A stretch of DNA of 64,000 nucleotides from Thermoplasmata archaeon (GCA_030038095.1 JASHPK010000033.1:1-64000), one strand, 5' to 3'; positions 9,373 through 19,369 are shown, counted from the stretch's first letter. Made by a program: numbers and translations. The notes: a model not told the origin generated them from the sequence alone.

Positions 9373-9867
9373 ATGCGGAAACTGCTCCGCTACGATCAGA
9401 AGGTCTTCGAAGCCTTCGAGCGGGGGCTCCGGCGCCGCGGTTGGCGCGAGGCGGGGAAGGACCGGAAGATCGGACACCGGTCCCACAAGGATACGATGGT
9501 CCACATCTTGAACGTCTACGAGGCCTGGTTCGTCGCTGCGGCCCAACGCCGCTGGGAGATCTTCGACGACGGACGGCGAAGGGCGAAGAACATCCGATCG
9601 TTCGCCGACCTCGCTCGATATCGGGAGCGGGTCTGGAAGGAGGTGGACGCCCTCTCCTCGGGGCTCACGGGCCGCCGCCTCCGGGAGCGCGTCAAGGTTC
9701 CCTGGATGGCCGGGCGCTACACGCTCGAGGACGCGATCTTCCAGGTCTCGTTCGAGGAGGCGCATCATCTCGGCGAGATCATCGGTTCGTCGTGGCAGGT
9801 GGAGCGGAGCTCACCGCAAATGATGTGGATTCCGACCAACCTCGGCACTCGGGTGCCGGTCGACTGA
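9373..9867 (+). CDS. DinB-like (DinB/YfiT fold) protein
   Basis: MRKLLRYDQKVFEAFERG...HKDTMVHILNVYEAWF...FEEAHHLGEIIGSSW; His spacing consistent with a DinB-type helical bundle. Confidence 0.65.
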   Translation: MRKLLRYDQKVFEAFERGLRRRGWREAGKDRKIGHRSHKDTMVHILNVYEAWFVAAAQRRWEIFDDGRRRAKNIRSFADLARYRERVWKEVDALSSGLTGRRLRERVKVPWMAGRYTLEDAIFQVSFEEAHHLGEIIGSSWQVERSSPQMMWIPTNLGTRVPVD

Positions 9868-10115
9868 GGGAGCGGACCGCCCCGAGGACCGGCGGCACTT
9901 GGCTCGGAGCGTGCGCCGGTCCACGACCGGATCCGACCTGTTCGCCCGTGATACCACCGAGACGCCTCCGTGCGGCGGAGTGTCGGACCAGTCGGGAGGG
10001 GTTCGCGTACTTCGATTTGGAGGCGCGAGGACGAGCCCGGAGGGCGCTGACGTCCGGCAGGGCCACGCGTCGGACCAAGGGCCCGCCGGCCGCCGCCGAT
10101 CCGCGGGCGGCGCGT

Positions 10116-11612
10116 TCAGTCGGACAGGCTGAGGAGGGCGGAGGATCCCGCGGGAAGACCGCGGGCCAGTGCCCGTCGATAGCCGAGGTAGGCGACCAAG
10201 TTCCCGGCGATGGGAACCGCCATCAGAACCGCCCCGGATCGAAGGGCGGGGTCCCGGTACCGGAGCCCGACGCGCCAGCTTCCGATCGCCTGGCCGTACA
10301 GTCCCACCACGCTCAGGACGAGGCCGACGGCGAGCGTCGGCACCCCGAACAGGATCATCACCGGGGCGAGCGCATACCCCGTGGCGTTGAGGCCCACCCC
10401 CGCGAGGAGGAGACCCAGCCCTCCGACGGCGAGCAGGAGCCCGAGCAGACCCGCGAGGGTCAGGAAGGCGGCCGGGGTGAACTCCCGCGAGGCCGTCGCC
10501 ATCTTCCGGAATCCGAAGAGGTAGAGGCCGAACGAGGCCGCCGCGAGACCGGCCCCCGGCCCGAGCAGGAGGATGGCGAGCCGGGCGTGGGACCAGAGTC
10601 CGGCCGGATCCCATGAGGTGGAGGGATGGGCGAGCAGGCTCTGGATCAGCACGACGGCCCCTGCGAGGAGGAACACCTGCGAGACGGCGGCGGTGAGCGC
10701 CGCGTTCCTCAGGGATCGCGCGCCGTCCGGCTCGGTCGCGTCCACGGCGCGAAGGAACGTCGAGGCCCGGAGCACCCCGAGCCCTCGGACGAAGACGTAC
10801 TCTCCGAAGATGATCGCCGTGATGAAAAAGCTCACGGGAGCGTTGACGTAGAAGCCGATGAACAGGCCCGCCCACGCCGCGGAGACGGAGATCAGGATGG
10901 CGACGATCACGGCGGTCCCGACCCGGGAGGTCAGGCGGACGGCGATCGCCGCCGGCGTCACCATCAGCGCGAAGATGAGGAGGACCCCGATGATCTGGAC
11001 GGCGATCGAGATCGTGACCGCGAGCAGGAGCAGGAAGGCAAGGCCGAGCAGGAGCATCGGCAGCCCCTTCGCCTCGGCGACGTCCTCGTCGAGGGAGGCG
11101 AAGAGGAGCGGCCGGTAGATGATCGCGACCACGAGGAGCACGGCGAGCCCGGCCCAGATCGTGAAGCTCACGCCCGAGGCGCTGATCCCGAGGACCTCCC
11201 CGAAGAGAATCGAGTATGCCTCGGTCGCGTACCCCTGGTAGAGGCTCAAGAACAGGAGGCCGAGGCCGAGCGCGAAGGCCAGCACGGACCCGATCTCGAC
11301 GTCCCGGTTCGACGCCCGGTTGCCGAGAAGGGCCATGCCGCTGCCGGCGAACATCGTGAACAGCAGCAGCCCGTACACCGGCTGGACTCCGACCAGGACC
11401 GCGGCGGCCGCGCCCGAGAATCCGGTGTGGCCAAGCGCGTGGGTCGCGAACGCGGACCGGCGAAGCACGACGAAGTACCCGATGATCGCCGCGACGACGG
11501 CGATCATTGTGCCGGCCGCGAAGGCGTTCCGCATGAACTCGAAGGCCAGCATGTACCGGAGGTCCGTCACGAAGTTCCAGCTGAACGGCTCGCCGGACCA
11601 GATGTTGCTCAT
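10116..11612 (-). CDS. metal ABC transporter permease (ABC-3 / ZnuB-like) with C-terminal extra TM domain
   Basis: N-terminal ~285 aa ABC-3 type (MRNAFAAGTMIAVVAAIIGYFVVLRRSAFATHALGHTGFSGAAAAVLVG); ~200 aa extra polytopic C-terminus. Confidence 0.88.
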   Translation of the reverse strand: MSNIWSGEPFSWNFVTDLRYMLAFEFMRNAFAAGTMIAVVAAIIGYFVVLRRSAFATHALGHTGFSGAAAAVLVGVQPVYGLLLFTMFAGSGMALLGNRASNRDVEIGSVLAFALGLGLLFLSLYQGYATEAYSILFGEVLGISASGVSFTIWAGLAVLLVVAIIYRPLLFASLDEDVAEAKGLPMLLLGLAFLLLLAVTISIAVQIIGVLLIFALMVTPAAIAVRLTSRVGTAVIVAILISVSAAWAGLFIGFYVNAPVSFFITAIIFGEYVFVRGLGVLRASTFLRAVDATEPDGARSLRNAALTAAVSQVFLLAGAVVLIQSLLAHPSTSWDPAGLWSHARLAILLLGPGAGLAAASFGLYLFGFRKMATASREFTPAAFLTLAGLLGLLLAVGGLGLLLAGVGLNATGYALAPVMILFGVPTLAVGLVLSVVGLYGQAIGSWRVGLRYRDPALRSGAVLMAVPIAGNLVAYLGYRRALARGLPAGSSALLSLSD

Positions 11613-12499
11613 CCGCCCTCCTTCCCCCGATCGTCCTCGCCCCCGACGATCACGAGGTTGCCCCGGGAATCGTGCAGGACCTCGACCCGGACCCCGTAGA
11701 GCGCGGTGAGGCTCTCGGAGGTGAGCACCTCACTGGGGGGGCCGGTGGCCACCCGGCCGTTGGCGATGTAGATGACCTTGTCGAGACACTTGATCATCGG
11801 ATTGATGTCGTGGGCCACGAGGAGGGTGGTCACGCCGCGCGACCGGACCAGGCCGTGGATCGTCTCGACCAGCTCCCGGCTCCTCCGAAGGTCGAGGTTG
11901 GAGAGCGGCTCGTCGAGCAGGAGCATCTCGGGGTTCCCGACGAGCGCTTCGGCCAGGAAGACCCGCTGGAGCTCGCCTCCCGAGAGCGATCCGAGCGGCT
12001 TCGAGCTCAGCTCGTAGGCGCCCACGTCCTCGAGCGCTCGGGCGGCCGCCTCTCGCTCCGGACGGAGCCGGAATCGCGGTCCCCAACGGAGCGGGGGGAA
12101 TCGTCCCCCGGGGCCCCAGCGGTCGCCCGGGTAGGCGAGTCGTACCAGCTTGTCGCACTCGAGATGGGTCTCCTGGTCGATGGTGTGCCGCTGGGGAACG
12201 TATCCGATGCGGTAGCTTCCCCGATGCGGAGGGGACCCGAAGACGGTGAGCTGCCCCGCCGACGGATAATGCAAGCCGAGGAGCATGCGGAAGAGCGTCG
12301 TCTTGCCGGCGCCGTTCGGGCCGATCAGGGCCACGAACTCGCCGGCCTTCACCTCGAAGCTGGCGTCCTTCCAGACGACCTTGCTGCCGTACCGGACCTC
12401 GAGTCGCTCGGCGTGGATCGCCGGGGATCCGATCCGCGCGGGGTCCCCCCCCGGGAAGTGCGGGATCCGCGGCTCAGCTTCGATAGCGGCCACGCGCAA
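11609..12499 (-). CDS. metal ABC transporter ATP-binding protein (ZnuC-like)
   Basis: GPNGAGKTT, LGSLSGGELQRVFLAEALVGNPEMLLLDEPLSNLD. Confidence 0.92.
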   Translation of the reverse strand: MRVAAIEAEPRIPHFPGGDPARIGSPAIHAERLEVRYGSKVVWKDASFEVKAGEFVALIGPNGAGKTTLFRMLLGLHYPSAGQLTVFGSPPHRGSYRIGYVPQRHTIDQETHLECDKLVRLAYPGDRWGPGGRFPPLRWGPRFRLRPEREAAARALEDVGAYELSSKPLGSLSGGELQRVFLAEALVGNPEMLLLDEPLSNLDLRRSRELVETIHGLVRSRGVTTLLVAHDINPMIKCLDKVIYIANGRVATGPPSEVLTSESLTALYGVRVEVLHDSRGNLVIVGGEDDRGKEGG

Positions 12500-13714
12500 T
12501 CATTGCCCCAGTTCGTAGGCGTTGAGCGCGTTCTCGAGATTGTTGTACTCCCCGTACATCCAGTCCTGGAAGCTCGTGTCCGGCGGCTGGATGGTCTCGC
12601 TGACGAAGGTGGTCGTCACGTTGTCCGACGCCGCCATTCCCTTGATCGTGGTCGTGATCGGCGTGACGGTCTGCACGTTGTAGACCAGCACTTTGACGTA
12701 ACCGCCCTGGATCTGACACTCGAACAGCGCCACGCTCGACGCCGGCGGGTCGTTCCCCTCCGCGATCGCTTCCATGAAGGCGGGCGGGGAGATGAGGTCG
12801 AGCCCGGTGTAGTTCGCGAGGTAGACGAAGATGCTCTCGGTCGACGCGACGACCGTCCCCTTGAACTCGTTGCGGATCTGGTCAGCGCGGTTGTAGAGCT
12901 GGTCGATCGAGACTCCCAGAGCGCCTCCACTGCTCGACGAGTTGAGGTTCGCGAAGTTCTGCTGGAAGATCGAGGTCGAGGCCGGCTGCAGGGCCACGAG
13001 GTCGGAGTACATCGCGAGCAGGGTGTGGTTGACGTACAGCGGGTTGTACCACTGGTGGGGGTTGCCGGTCACGATCCCGCCCGTGACGGAAACGCCGTTC
13101 AGGGTCCCGACGTTGAGGATCTCCTGGCCCGGGGTGTTCGACGAGTCGACCAGCTGAATCGCCCAATCGTCGTACCCCACCCCATTCACGATCACGAGGT
13201 TCGCCTGCGCGATGGCGGCGGCGTCCGAGGTATTGGCCTCGTATTCGTGGGGGTCCGCGTTCGGGTCACTGACGATGCTGAGCACCGAAGTCAGGTTCCC
13301 GCCCATCTGACTGACCAGACTGCCCCAGAAGTTCTCGGCGGCGACGACCTTGATGGTCTGTCCCACGGGCACCGTGCCGATCGGGCCATTGGTCGTGGTG
13401 GCCGCGGCGAAGTTCGGAGTCGTATTGCCGCTGACCGCGCCCGGCGTCGGATCGGCGCCGAGCTGCTGGGGCGTGAAGGCCGCACAGGGATTCCCCGGCG
13501 CCTTGCTGGTCACCACCTCGTACGCCACGGCACTGCCCACCAGACCCACGATCACGACAATCGCGACGATGGTCCACGCCGAGATCTTGCGGGCCGGACT
13601 CTTCCGAGGCGGCGTCGAGGGCTGGGCACTTCCCGTGGCCAGGGATCCGCCATGGCTCGCGCTCGGCGGCGGCACGCCTTCCTCGGGCGAGGTCGGAGTT
13701 CCGGCGAGACTCAT
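12500..13714 (-). CDS. metal ABC transporter substrate-binding protein (ZnuA/TroA-like)
   Basis: N-terminal TM; VVAAENFWGSLVSQMGG, DPHEYEANTSDAAAIAQANLVIVNGVGYDDW, NPHQWYNP. Confidence 0.92.
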   Translation of the reverse strand: MSLAGTPTSPEEGVPPPSASHGGSLATGSAQPSTPPRKSPARKISAWTIVAIVVIVGLVGSAVAYEVVTSKAPGNPCAAFTPQQLGADPTPGAVSGNTTPNFAAATTTNGPIGTVPVGQTIKVVAAENFWGSLVSQMGGNLTSVLSIVSDPNADPHEYEANTSDAAAIAQANLVIVNGVGYDDWAIQLVDSSNTPGQEILNVGTLNGVSVTGGIVTGNPHQWYNPLYVNHTLLAMYSDLVALQPASTSIFQQNFANLNSSSSGGALGVSIDQLYNRADQIRNEFKGTVVASTESIFVYLANYTGLDLISPPAFMEAIAEGNDPPASSVALFECQIQGGYVKVLVYNVQTVTPITTTIKGMAASDNVTTTFVSETIQPPDTSFQDWMYGEYNNLENALNAYELGQ

Positions 13715-14148
13715 GAGGCTCTAGCGCTCCTTCGGGTAGAACAGGGAGCGATCGGCTCGCCGTGCGGGCAGGCGGCCGGATGTTGCTGGGCCCGGCAGAC
13801 TTCCTCGACGGTCCGGTGCGAGATCGCGAGGTCGATTTCGCGCGCCGCCGTGCAAGTCGCTTCCGGACTCAGCCCCAAACTACCGAACAGCGTCTCGGCG
13901 ACGCGGTGGTGCCGCTGGTACTCCGCGAGGGTGCTACCGCCTTTCGGGGTCAGCCGACTCTTCCCCCGATACCGCACGACGAGCCCCATCCCCTCCAGCA
14001 TCGACACGTGGTCGAGCGCGGACGGCGGCGAGATCCCCATCAGTCGCGCGATGGCGTTCAGCGGAGCGCCTCGATCCGGGCTCTGGCGGCGCTGGATTGC
14101 GTAGAGCGCGTCGACTTGGCGACGCGTCAGCCGTTGCAACGCTTCCAT
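13711..14148 (-). CDS. DtxR/MntR-like metal-dependent transcriptional regulator
   Basis: Winged HTH N-terminus (APLNAIARLMGISPPSALDHVSMLEGMGLV), C-terminal ...SHRTVEEVCRAQQHPAACPHGEPI resembling the DtxR CPHG-P motif; first gene of the metal ABC operon. ATG 14148 lies about 26 nt from TATA (leaderless); longest ORF starts at 14160. Confidence 0.85.
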   Translation of the reverse strand: MEALQRLTRRQVDALYAIQRRQSPDRGAPLNAIARLMGISPPSALDHVSMLEGMGLVVRYRGKSRLTPKGGSTLAEYQRHHRVAETLFGSLGLSPEATCTAAREIDLAISHRTVEEVCRAQQHPAACPHGEPIAPCSTRRSARAS

Positions 14149-14170
14149 CGCCGGCACCAATCCGCGACGG

Positions 14171-14197
14171 TATTTATGGGTCGCCCTAATTTTTAGG
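14171..14197 (-). promoter_or_regulatory. TATA box (CATAAATAC) plus palindromic operator CCTAAAAATTAGG for the DtxR-metal ABC operon
   Basis: + strand CCTAA-TTT-TTAGG at 14185-14197, resembling DtxR-family sites, immediately upstream of the TATA at 14171-14180. Confidence 0.6.
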
Positions 14198-14395
14198 TTA
14201 TAGCGAACTCATTGCCTACGGCTCATTTCTAGATCCGGAGAGGTAGAGGTGAGGCGGGGCGACGCAGGAGGCCGACCACGCGCGCTTCACGCGAAACTCA
14301 GCCACCGGCCGCGACTCACCGTCAGGATTAAGAAGAGAGAAGTAGCAGACCCCCAGGTCCGGTCCGCTCAGCACGGCATCGGACCCCAGGTCCCG

Positions 14396-15553
14396 ATGAG
14401 CACGACCCCCGCACGCTTCACCCGTCCGACCGCCGAGCCGACGGGCGAGAACGAGGTCCGGAACTCGCCGCTCGAGGTCCGTCCACCCACCCCCGACGCG
14501 CTGTGCATCGAGTCCCCGCTCGCTTCGCTGGAGACGGCGGTCACGCCAACCTCCCACTTCTTCGTGCGGAACCATTTCGCCGTCCCGCATATCGATCTAA
14601 GGGACTGGCGACTCGCGATCGAAGGCGAGGTCGACCGCCCCCTCCTCCTCACCTACGAGGAGATCCGGAATCTCCCGCACCGCCCGCTGCGAGCCCTGAT
14701 CGAGTGCGCCGGGAACAGCCGGTCCTCCGTTCGTCCCCATCCGGAGGGCGTGCTCTGGCGGAACGGCGCCGTGGGGACCGCCGAATGGGTCGGAACCCCG
14801 TTGCGCGACCTCCTCGAGCGAGCGAAGATCCGGCCCGGGGCCGTCGAAGTCCTCTTCGAAGGGCTCGATCACGGAAAGGAGCCCGGCCTCGACGCCGAGA
14901 TCTCGTACGGCATGAGCATCACCGCCGACAAGGCGCTGGACCCCGACACGCTGCTGGTCGACGAGATGAACGGTCAACCGTTGAGCGCACGCCACGGATT
15001 CCCGCTGCGCGCGATCGTACCAGGGTGGTACGGGATGGCCTCCGTGAAGTGGCTCTCGCGTATCGTGGTCCTCCAGCAGCCGTTCGAGGGGTACTTCCGT
15101 ACCCGGGCCTACGCCTTCATCTCGGAGGGCGAATCGGCGGAGGCGCGGCATCGTCCGGTCACCTCGGTCCGAGTGAAGTCCCTCGTCACCTGGCCCAAGG
15201 AAGGCTCGGTCCTAGCGCCGGGAGCGCATCGCATCCGGGGCGTCGCGTGGTCCGGCGTAGGGAGGATCGCGCGCGTCGAGGTCAGCATCGGTGGACTCCG
15301 GGAGTCTCTCGAGGAGGAGACCTGGCTCCCGGCCGTCCTTTCCGAGCCCGAATCCCGACACGCCTGGACCCACTGGGAGTTCGCTCGGGAGCTGACCCGT
15401 CCTGGTTTCTACGTGATCCGGGCGCGGGCGACCGACGAGAAGGGGAACACCCAGCCGCTCGAGGCCAAGTGGAACTTCCGGGGCCTCGGAAACAACTCGG
15501 TGCACCAGGTCCCGCTCGAAGTCCGTGCCAAGGCGTCCCCCCGGGCGAAGTGA
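14396..15553 (+). CDS. sulfite oxidase-like molybdopterin-dependent oxidoreductase
   Basis: YEEIRNLPHRPLRALIECAGNSRSSVRP...GAVGTAEWVGTPLRDLLERAKI...EVLFEGLDHG...GMSITADKALDPDTLLVDEMNGQPLSARHGFPLRAIVPGWYGMASVKWLSRI: canonical sulfite-oxidase Moco domain plus dimerisation domain. Confidence 0.93.
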   Translation: MSTTPARFTRPTAEPTGENEVRNSPLEVRPPTPDALCIESPLASLETAVTPTSHFFVRNHFAVPHIDLRDWRLAIEGEVDRPLLLTYEEIRNLPHRPLRALIECAGNSRSSVRPHPEGVLWRNGAVGTAEWVGTPLRDLLERAKIRPGAVEVLFEGLDHGKEPGLDAEISYGMSITADKALDPDTLLVDEMNGQPLSARHGFPLRAIVPGWYGMASVKWLSRIVVLQQPFEGYFRTRAYAFISEGESAEARHRPVTSVRVKSLVTWPKEGSVLAPGAHRIRGVAWSGVGRIARVEVSIGGLRESLEEETWLPAVLSEPESRHAWTHWEFARELTRPGFYVIRARATDEKGNTQPLEAKWNFRGLGNNSVHQVPLEVRAKASPRAK

Positions 15554-15595
15554 ACTCCGGACCGAGAGCGCTCGGACCCAACGACCCGCCGAGGA

Positions 15596-17764
15596 TCACG
15601 TCGAAGGCGATCGGCGAGACCGAGCCTCCGGGTTCGCATCGGGGGACCGCGGTACCTGCGCCGGGGCCACCGAAGTCGGGGCGAGGGTCGGACCGCCGGA
15701 CGACGAGCGGTTGGGACGGACCATCGGGAGCCGCGTCCTCATCGAAGGCACCTCCGGGCGACCGAGCCGGCGGCGTACCCAGTGGCGCACGTCGAAGATG
15801 TACATGTTCCCGTAGGGGCACGCCTCGATGCAGTCGCCGACCCCGCAGCACTTCGAGCTGCGGAACTCGCCCTTCTCCCGGAAGAAGCGCGGCATGTCGG
15901 CGAGGCCGACCGGGCACGCCTTGGCGCAGTCCTGCGTCGTGCATGCACGGCAGACCTGCTTGTCGCGCACCTTGAGGCGGAAGAAGCCGAGGCGGCTGAA
16001 CGCCTGGGAGATCGTCCCGGTGTAGCACCAGCCCATGGTGACGCAGTTGTAGTTCCCCGCGTACGGGATCGTGACGAACGTCACGTACCAGAGCACGCTG
16101 AAGTAGAACGCGAAGAGGAAGACCGTCGGGTCCGCGCCGAGGATCGAGAGGTTGAGCCGCCCGATCTGATCGAGGTAGGACGCGAGCGACGCCGCTCCGA
16201 GCGAGACGAGGACGAGCCCCGTCGTCGCCGAATAGAGGGTCGAGAACCGGCTGCCGATGTACCGGCGGGCGAGCGGAGAGCTCCGATTGAACGATTTCAT
16301 GGCGTCGACGGTCGTTCCCTGGTACATCAGCGGCGCCGTGCAGAAGACCGAGCAGACGACGCGCCGACCGAACAGGAACGTGAGGACCCCGAGGATCATG
16401 TACGTGGCGATCAGGACCCCGAAGACCGACACCGCGAGCGGGGCGGAGCCGATCCCCATGCTCCAGCCGAGCACCGGCACCGCGGTCCCGCTCGCGAGGC
16501 TGGGAAAGACGATCGGGTAATAGATGCTCGGGAAGAACACGGCGAACGCGCCGTAGCTGCCGATCATGAGGAGGAGCCGGGCGCGATTCTCGCGGCTGTG
16601 CGTCTCGCGGAACTTGAAGGCGACGAGCGCCCCCATCTCGACCCCCATCATCAACAGGAACCAGGTCGAGCCCGTCGTGAGGGCGAAGAACCAGAATCCG
16701 TTGTAGACGGCGTTGTAGAGCACGGTCGAGACGCCTCCGGCGAGCGGCAGGGCCGGGAGCGCCGACAGGTACGACGACCCGAGGACGGCCCCGTCGAGGA
16801 GCCCCCCCATGAACAGCTCGGCCACGAAGACGAGCGCGAGGACCCCGAAGGTCCAGTGGGGTCGGAGCTGCCAGGGAGTGCGGTCACCGGACTCGATCCG
16901 ATCGGGTCGGACGACGACCTCGAGGAAGAGTATCATCTCGAGGGCGATCGCGAGGGCGAAAAGGAGGACGGAGCCGTACGCGATCCAGGCGTAGAGCCCG
17001 GCCATCATCCCGGCGTACACGGCGAGAAGCCGAACGAGGTAGGAGGCGAGGGGGCGCGCTAGCTGGCGGCTCCGATAGAGAAACTCCATGAAGTAGACGA
17101 ACAGCGCGATCATCGCCGAGCTTCCGAGCCCGATCGAGAACCAGGACCAGGCGGGGGAGGCAAGCGCGGGCGGGGAGAGGGCCATGATGGCGGCTTGGAA
17201 CAGGAGGATGGTGTAGACGGGACGGGAGAGCCGGCGCCGAACGAAGAAGGCGGTGAGCGCCATCTCCGAGGCCATCGTGAAGAGGAACCAGGGGGAGCTC
17301 ACCACATTCGCGAGCGCTCCGAGGACCGCCGCGACGCCGGACCCTGCCAGGACGATCGGGGCGCCCGAGGCGGCCTGAAAGGTCCACCCCATCAGGAGCT
17401 CGTTCGCGAGGACCAGGGCGATGACCGCCCCAACGAAACCCCGGGTGCGCCGAAGCGCCGCGGGAGGAGCCGCCGGGTCCGATGGGTGGCGACGGACCTC
17501 GGCAAGGAACGGGAGGAAGACCGCGAAGGCGCTCAGCGACATGACCGCGCTCGCGACCCAGAGCCCGGCGATCGCGGAGCTGCGCCCCGGGTGAACGTAG
17601 TAGATGGCGGCGCCCCCGATCATCGCGACCATCATGAGCAAGAGGAACACCACGACCCCCGCGTGCACCGGCGTTTTGGCGTCGGAGGCCCACTTGATCA
17701 GGTACGACGTCACGGCGGCCATCCCCGCCGCGAAGAGGGCGAGGGTCAGCTCGACCGCGATCAT
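15596..17764 (-). CDS. large polytopic membrane protein with NapH/CcoG-like C-terminal double [4Fe-4S] cluster domain
   Basis: 722 aa, many TM segments; VVCSVFCTAPLMYQGTT, CRACTTQDCAKACPVG and CCGVGDCIEACPYG motifs. Confidence 0.82.
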   Translation of the reverse strand: MIAVELTLALFAAGMAAVTSYLIKWASDAKTPVHAGVVVFLLLMMVAMIGGAAIYYVHPGRSSAIAGLWVASAVMSLSAFAVFLPFLAEVRRHPSDPAAPPAALRRTRGFVGAVIALVLANELLMGWTFQAASGAPIVLAGSGVAAVLGALANVVSSPWFLFTMASEMALTAFFVRRRLSRPVYTILLFQAAIMALSPPALASPAWSWFSIGLGSSAMIALFVYFMEFLYRSRQLARPLASYLVRLLAVYAGMMAGLYAWIAYGSVLLFALAIALEMILFLEVVVRPDRIESGDRTPWQLRPHWTFGVLALVFVAELFMGGLLDGAVLGSSYLSALPALPLAGGVSTVLYNAVYNGFWFFALTTGSTWFLLMMGVEMGALVAFKFRETHSRENRARLLLMIGSYGAFAVFFPSIYYPIVFPSLASGTAVPVLGWSMGIGSAPLAVSVFGVLIATYMILGVLTFLFGRRVVCSVFCTAPLMYQGTTVDAMKSFNRSSPLARRYIGSRFSTLYSATTGLVLVSLGAASLASYLDQIGRLNLSILGADPTVFLFAFYFSVLWYVTFVTIPYAGNYNCVTMGWCYTGTISQAFSRLGFFRLKVRDKQVCRACTTQDCAKACPVGLADMPRFFREKGEFRSSKCCGVGDCIEACPYGNMYIFDVRHWVRRRLGRPEVPSMRTRLPMVRPNRSSSGGPTLAPTSVAPAQVPRSPDANPEARSRRSPST

Positions 17765-17795
17765 GGGACCCCAGCGAGAGGGAGACGCGCCTTCG

Positions 17796-19118
17796 TCATG
17801 GGGATTCTCTCGGGGTGGCCGCCGTGGGCGTCAGGGATGGGGTCGGCTCGGAGGGGTTGCGAGCGGTCTCGACCGACGCGGTGGCGGAAGGAGCGGGACC
17901 GACCGGGTCGGCGCGGGAGGGGACCGAGGGGATCGGGTGGCCTACCGTGGCGAGCAACGGACGGAACACCGAGGTCGGCGCGATCACGACTCCGAGGGCA
18001 AAGAGCGAGAGCAACAGATACTGCAGGCTCCAGCGGAGGTACAGGGAGAGGCCCGGGGTGAACACGGGGGCCACCGCTCCCCAGGAGGCCGGGGCTCCGA
18101 ACACCGAGGCGAGCTCGTTCCCGAATCCTTCGATCCCCCACCCGGCGAACGGAGGGGGCACCCACACGAGGAGGCAGAGACCGCCGACGGCCAGAACCGC
18201 CCGGACGAGGAGCCCCCACCTCCGTTGGAAGATCCGGAGCAGCGTCACGTAGGTACCCGCCGGCGCGAAGGCGGCGAAGATCGCGAGGAAGGCGACCAGC
18301 TGCTGCTCGATGATCCAATAGAACCAGGTCGCGGCGGGGGCCTGGAACGCGTTCACGACCGTCCAGTCCGCGACGGTAGCGAGAGACCAGGTGACCCCGC
18401 CGGCGAGGAGGCCGACCCGGAGAGCGCACCCCGCGACGAACCGGCGATCCACCTTCGGAGCGGGGCTCAGGACTCCGCTCGGAGTTCGGGGATCAGCGAG
18501 CCCGAAGATCCCGCCGTAGACCCGGAGCAGCAGCTCCTGGGCGACGAGCGCCATCCATACGACCGCGATTTGGAAGACGCCGAGGAACCAGTTGTTGAGG
18601 ATCAACGTCGCGGTGGTCGTCCCGGTCACCGCCGCCACGACCGCCACCCCGGCCGAGGCCGCGGCGGTGGTCGAGCAGCACGCGCCCAGCGTGACGAGCG
18701 AGATCATCGCCGGCGTCAGCCCGGCCACGGAACCGGCCACGGCGGGTCCCCCCGCCGCGCTGCGACGCGCCCGAAGGATCCGGAACAGCAGGAGCACGGC
18801 GACCGACATGCCGATGCCGACGCCGATCGAGACGACGATCATCGCGAGCGTCGGAAACCAGGGGAGGGATACGACCCCCCAGGGAGCGACGATCAAGAGG
18901 CCCGGGAAGTCCCAGACCGGTTCGAAGGACGCGGCCCGCGTCAGGATCTCTACGGTGTATCCTCCCCGGATCGTGCCGAGCACGATCATCCCGCCGAAAA
19001 GCATCGATGCGAGCGCGTAGACGATCGCGAAGAACGCGGTCATCATCACCGCGCTCGAACTGCGGATGAATCGGCGGACGGTAGGGAGCGTTAGTGCGGA
19101 GGCGGAGGACTCGTCCAC
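17796..19118 (-). CDS. polytopic membrane protein with conserved-looking CCSTTAAASAG motif
   Basis: 440 aa, multi-TM; TLGACCSTTAAASAGVAVVAAVTG; leaderless GTG about 30 nt from TATA at 19146-19153; followed by the Fe-S membrane protein gene on the same strand. Confidence 0.7.
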   Translation of the reverse strand: MDESSASALTLPTVRRFIRSSSAVMMTAFFAIVYALASMLFGGMIVLGTIRGGYTVEILTRAASFEPVWDFPGLLIVAPWGVVSLPWFPTLAMIVVSIGVGIGMSVAVLLLFRILRARRSAAGGPAVAGSVAGLTPAMISLVTLGACCSTTAAASAGVAVVAAVTGTTTATLILNNWFLGVFQIAVVWMALVAQELLLRVYGGIFGLADPRTPSGVLSPAPKVDRRFVAGCALRVGLLAGGVTWSLATVADWTVVNAFQAPAATWFYWIIEQQLVAFLAIFAAFAPAGTYVTLLRIFQRRWGLLVRAVLAVGGLCLLVWVPPPFAGWGIEGFGNELASVFGAPASWGAVAPVFTPGLSLYLRWSLQYLLLSLFALGVVIAPTSVFRPLLATVGHPIPSVPSRADPVGPAPSATASVETARNPSEPTPSLTPTAATPRESP

Positions 19119-19369
19119 GGCCGTCGGTACTCCCTATCGTCTGGGTTTATAATCGAGAGGTCGGGACCCTCTCGGGTCGGAAGGGAGCCCCGCCACCCGA
19201 TGGAGGCGAGCCGGGGGGGCCCCCCGAGTGGGCCGCACGGCTCGAGACCGGTACCGATGTTCTCAGGCTCGCCGCCCAACCGTACCCTTCGATGGCTCTA
19301 TGTCCCGGGAGCCGGCTTCCCCCGGTCGGCGCGGGGGAGAGCTCACCGATCGCCTCGGCCGGAGTTTCG

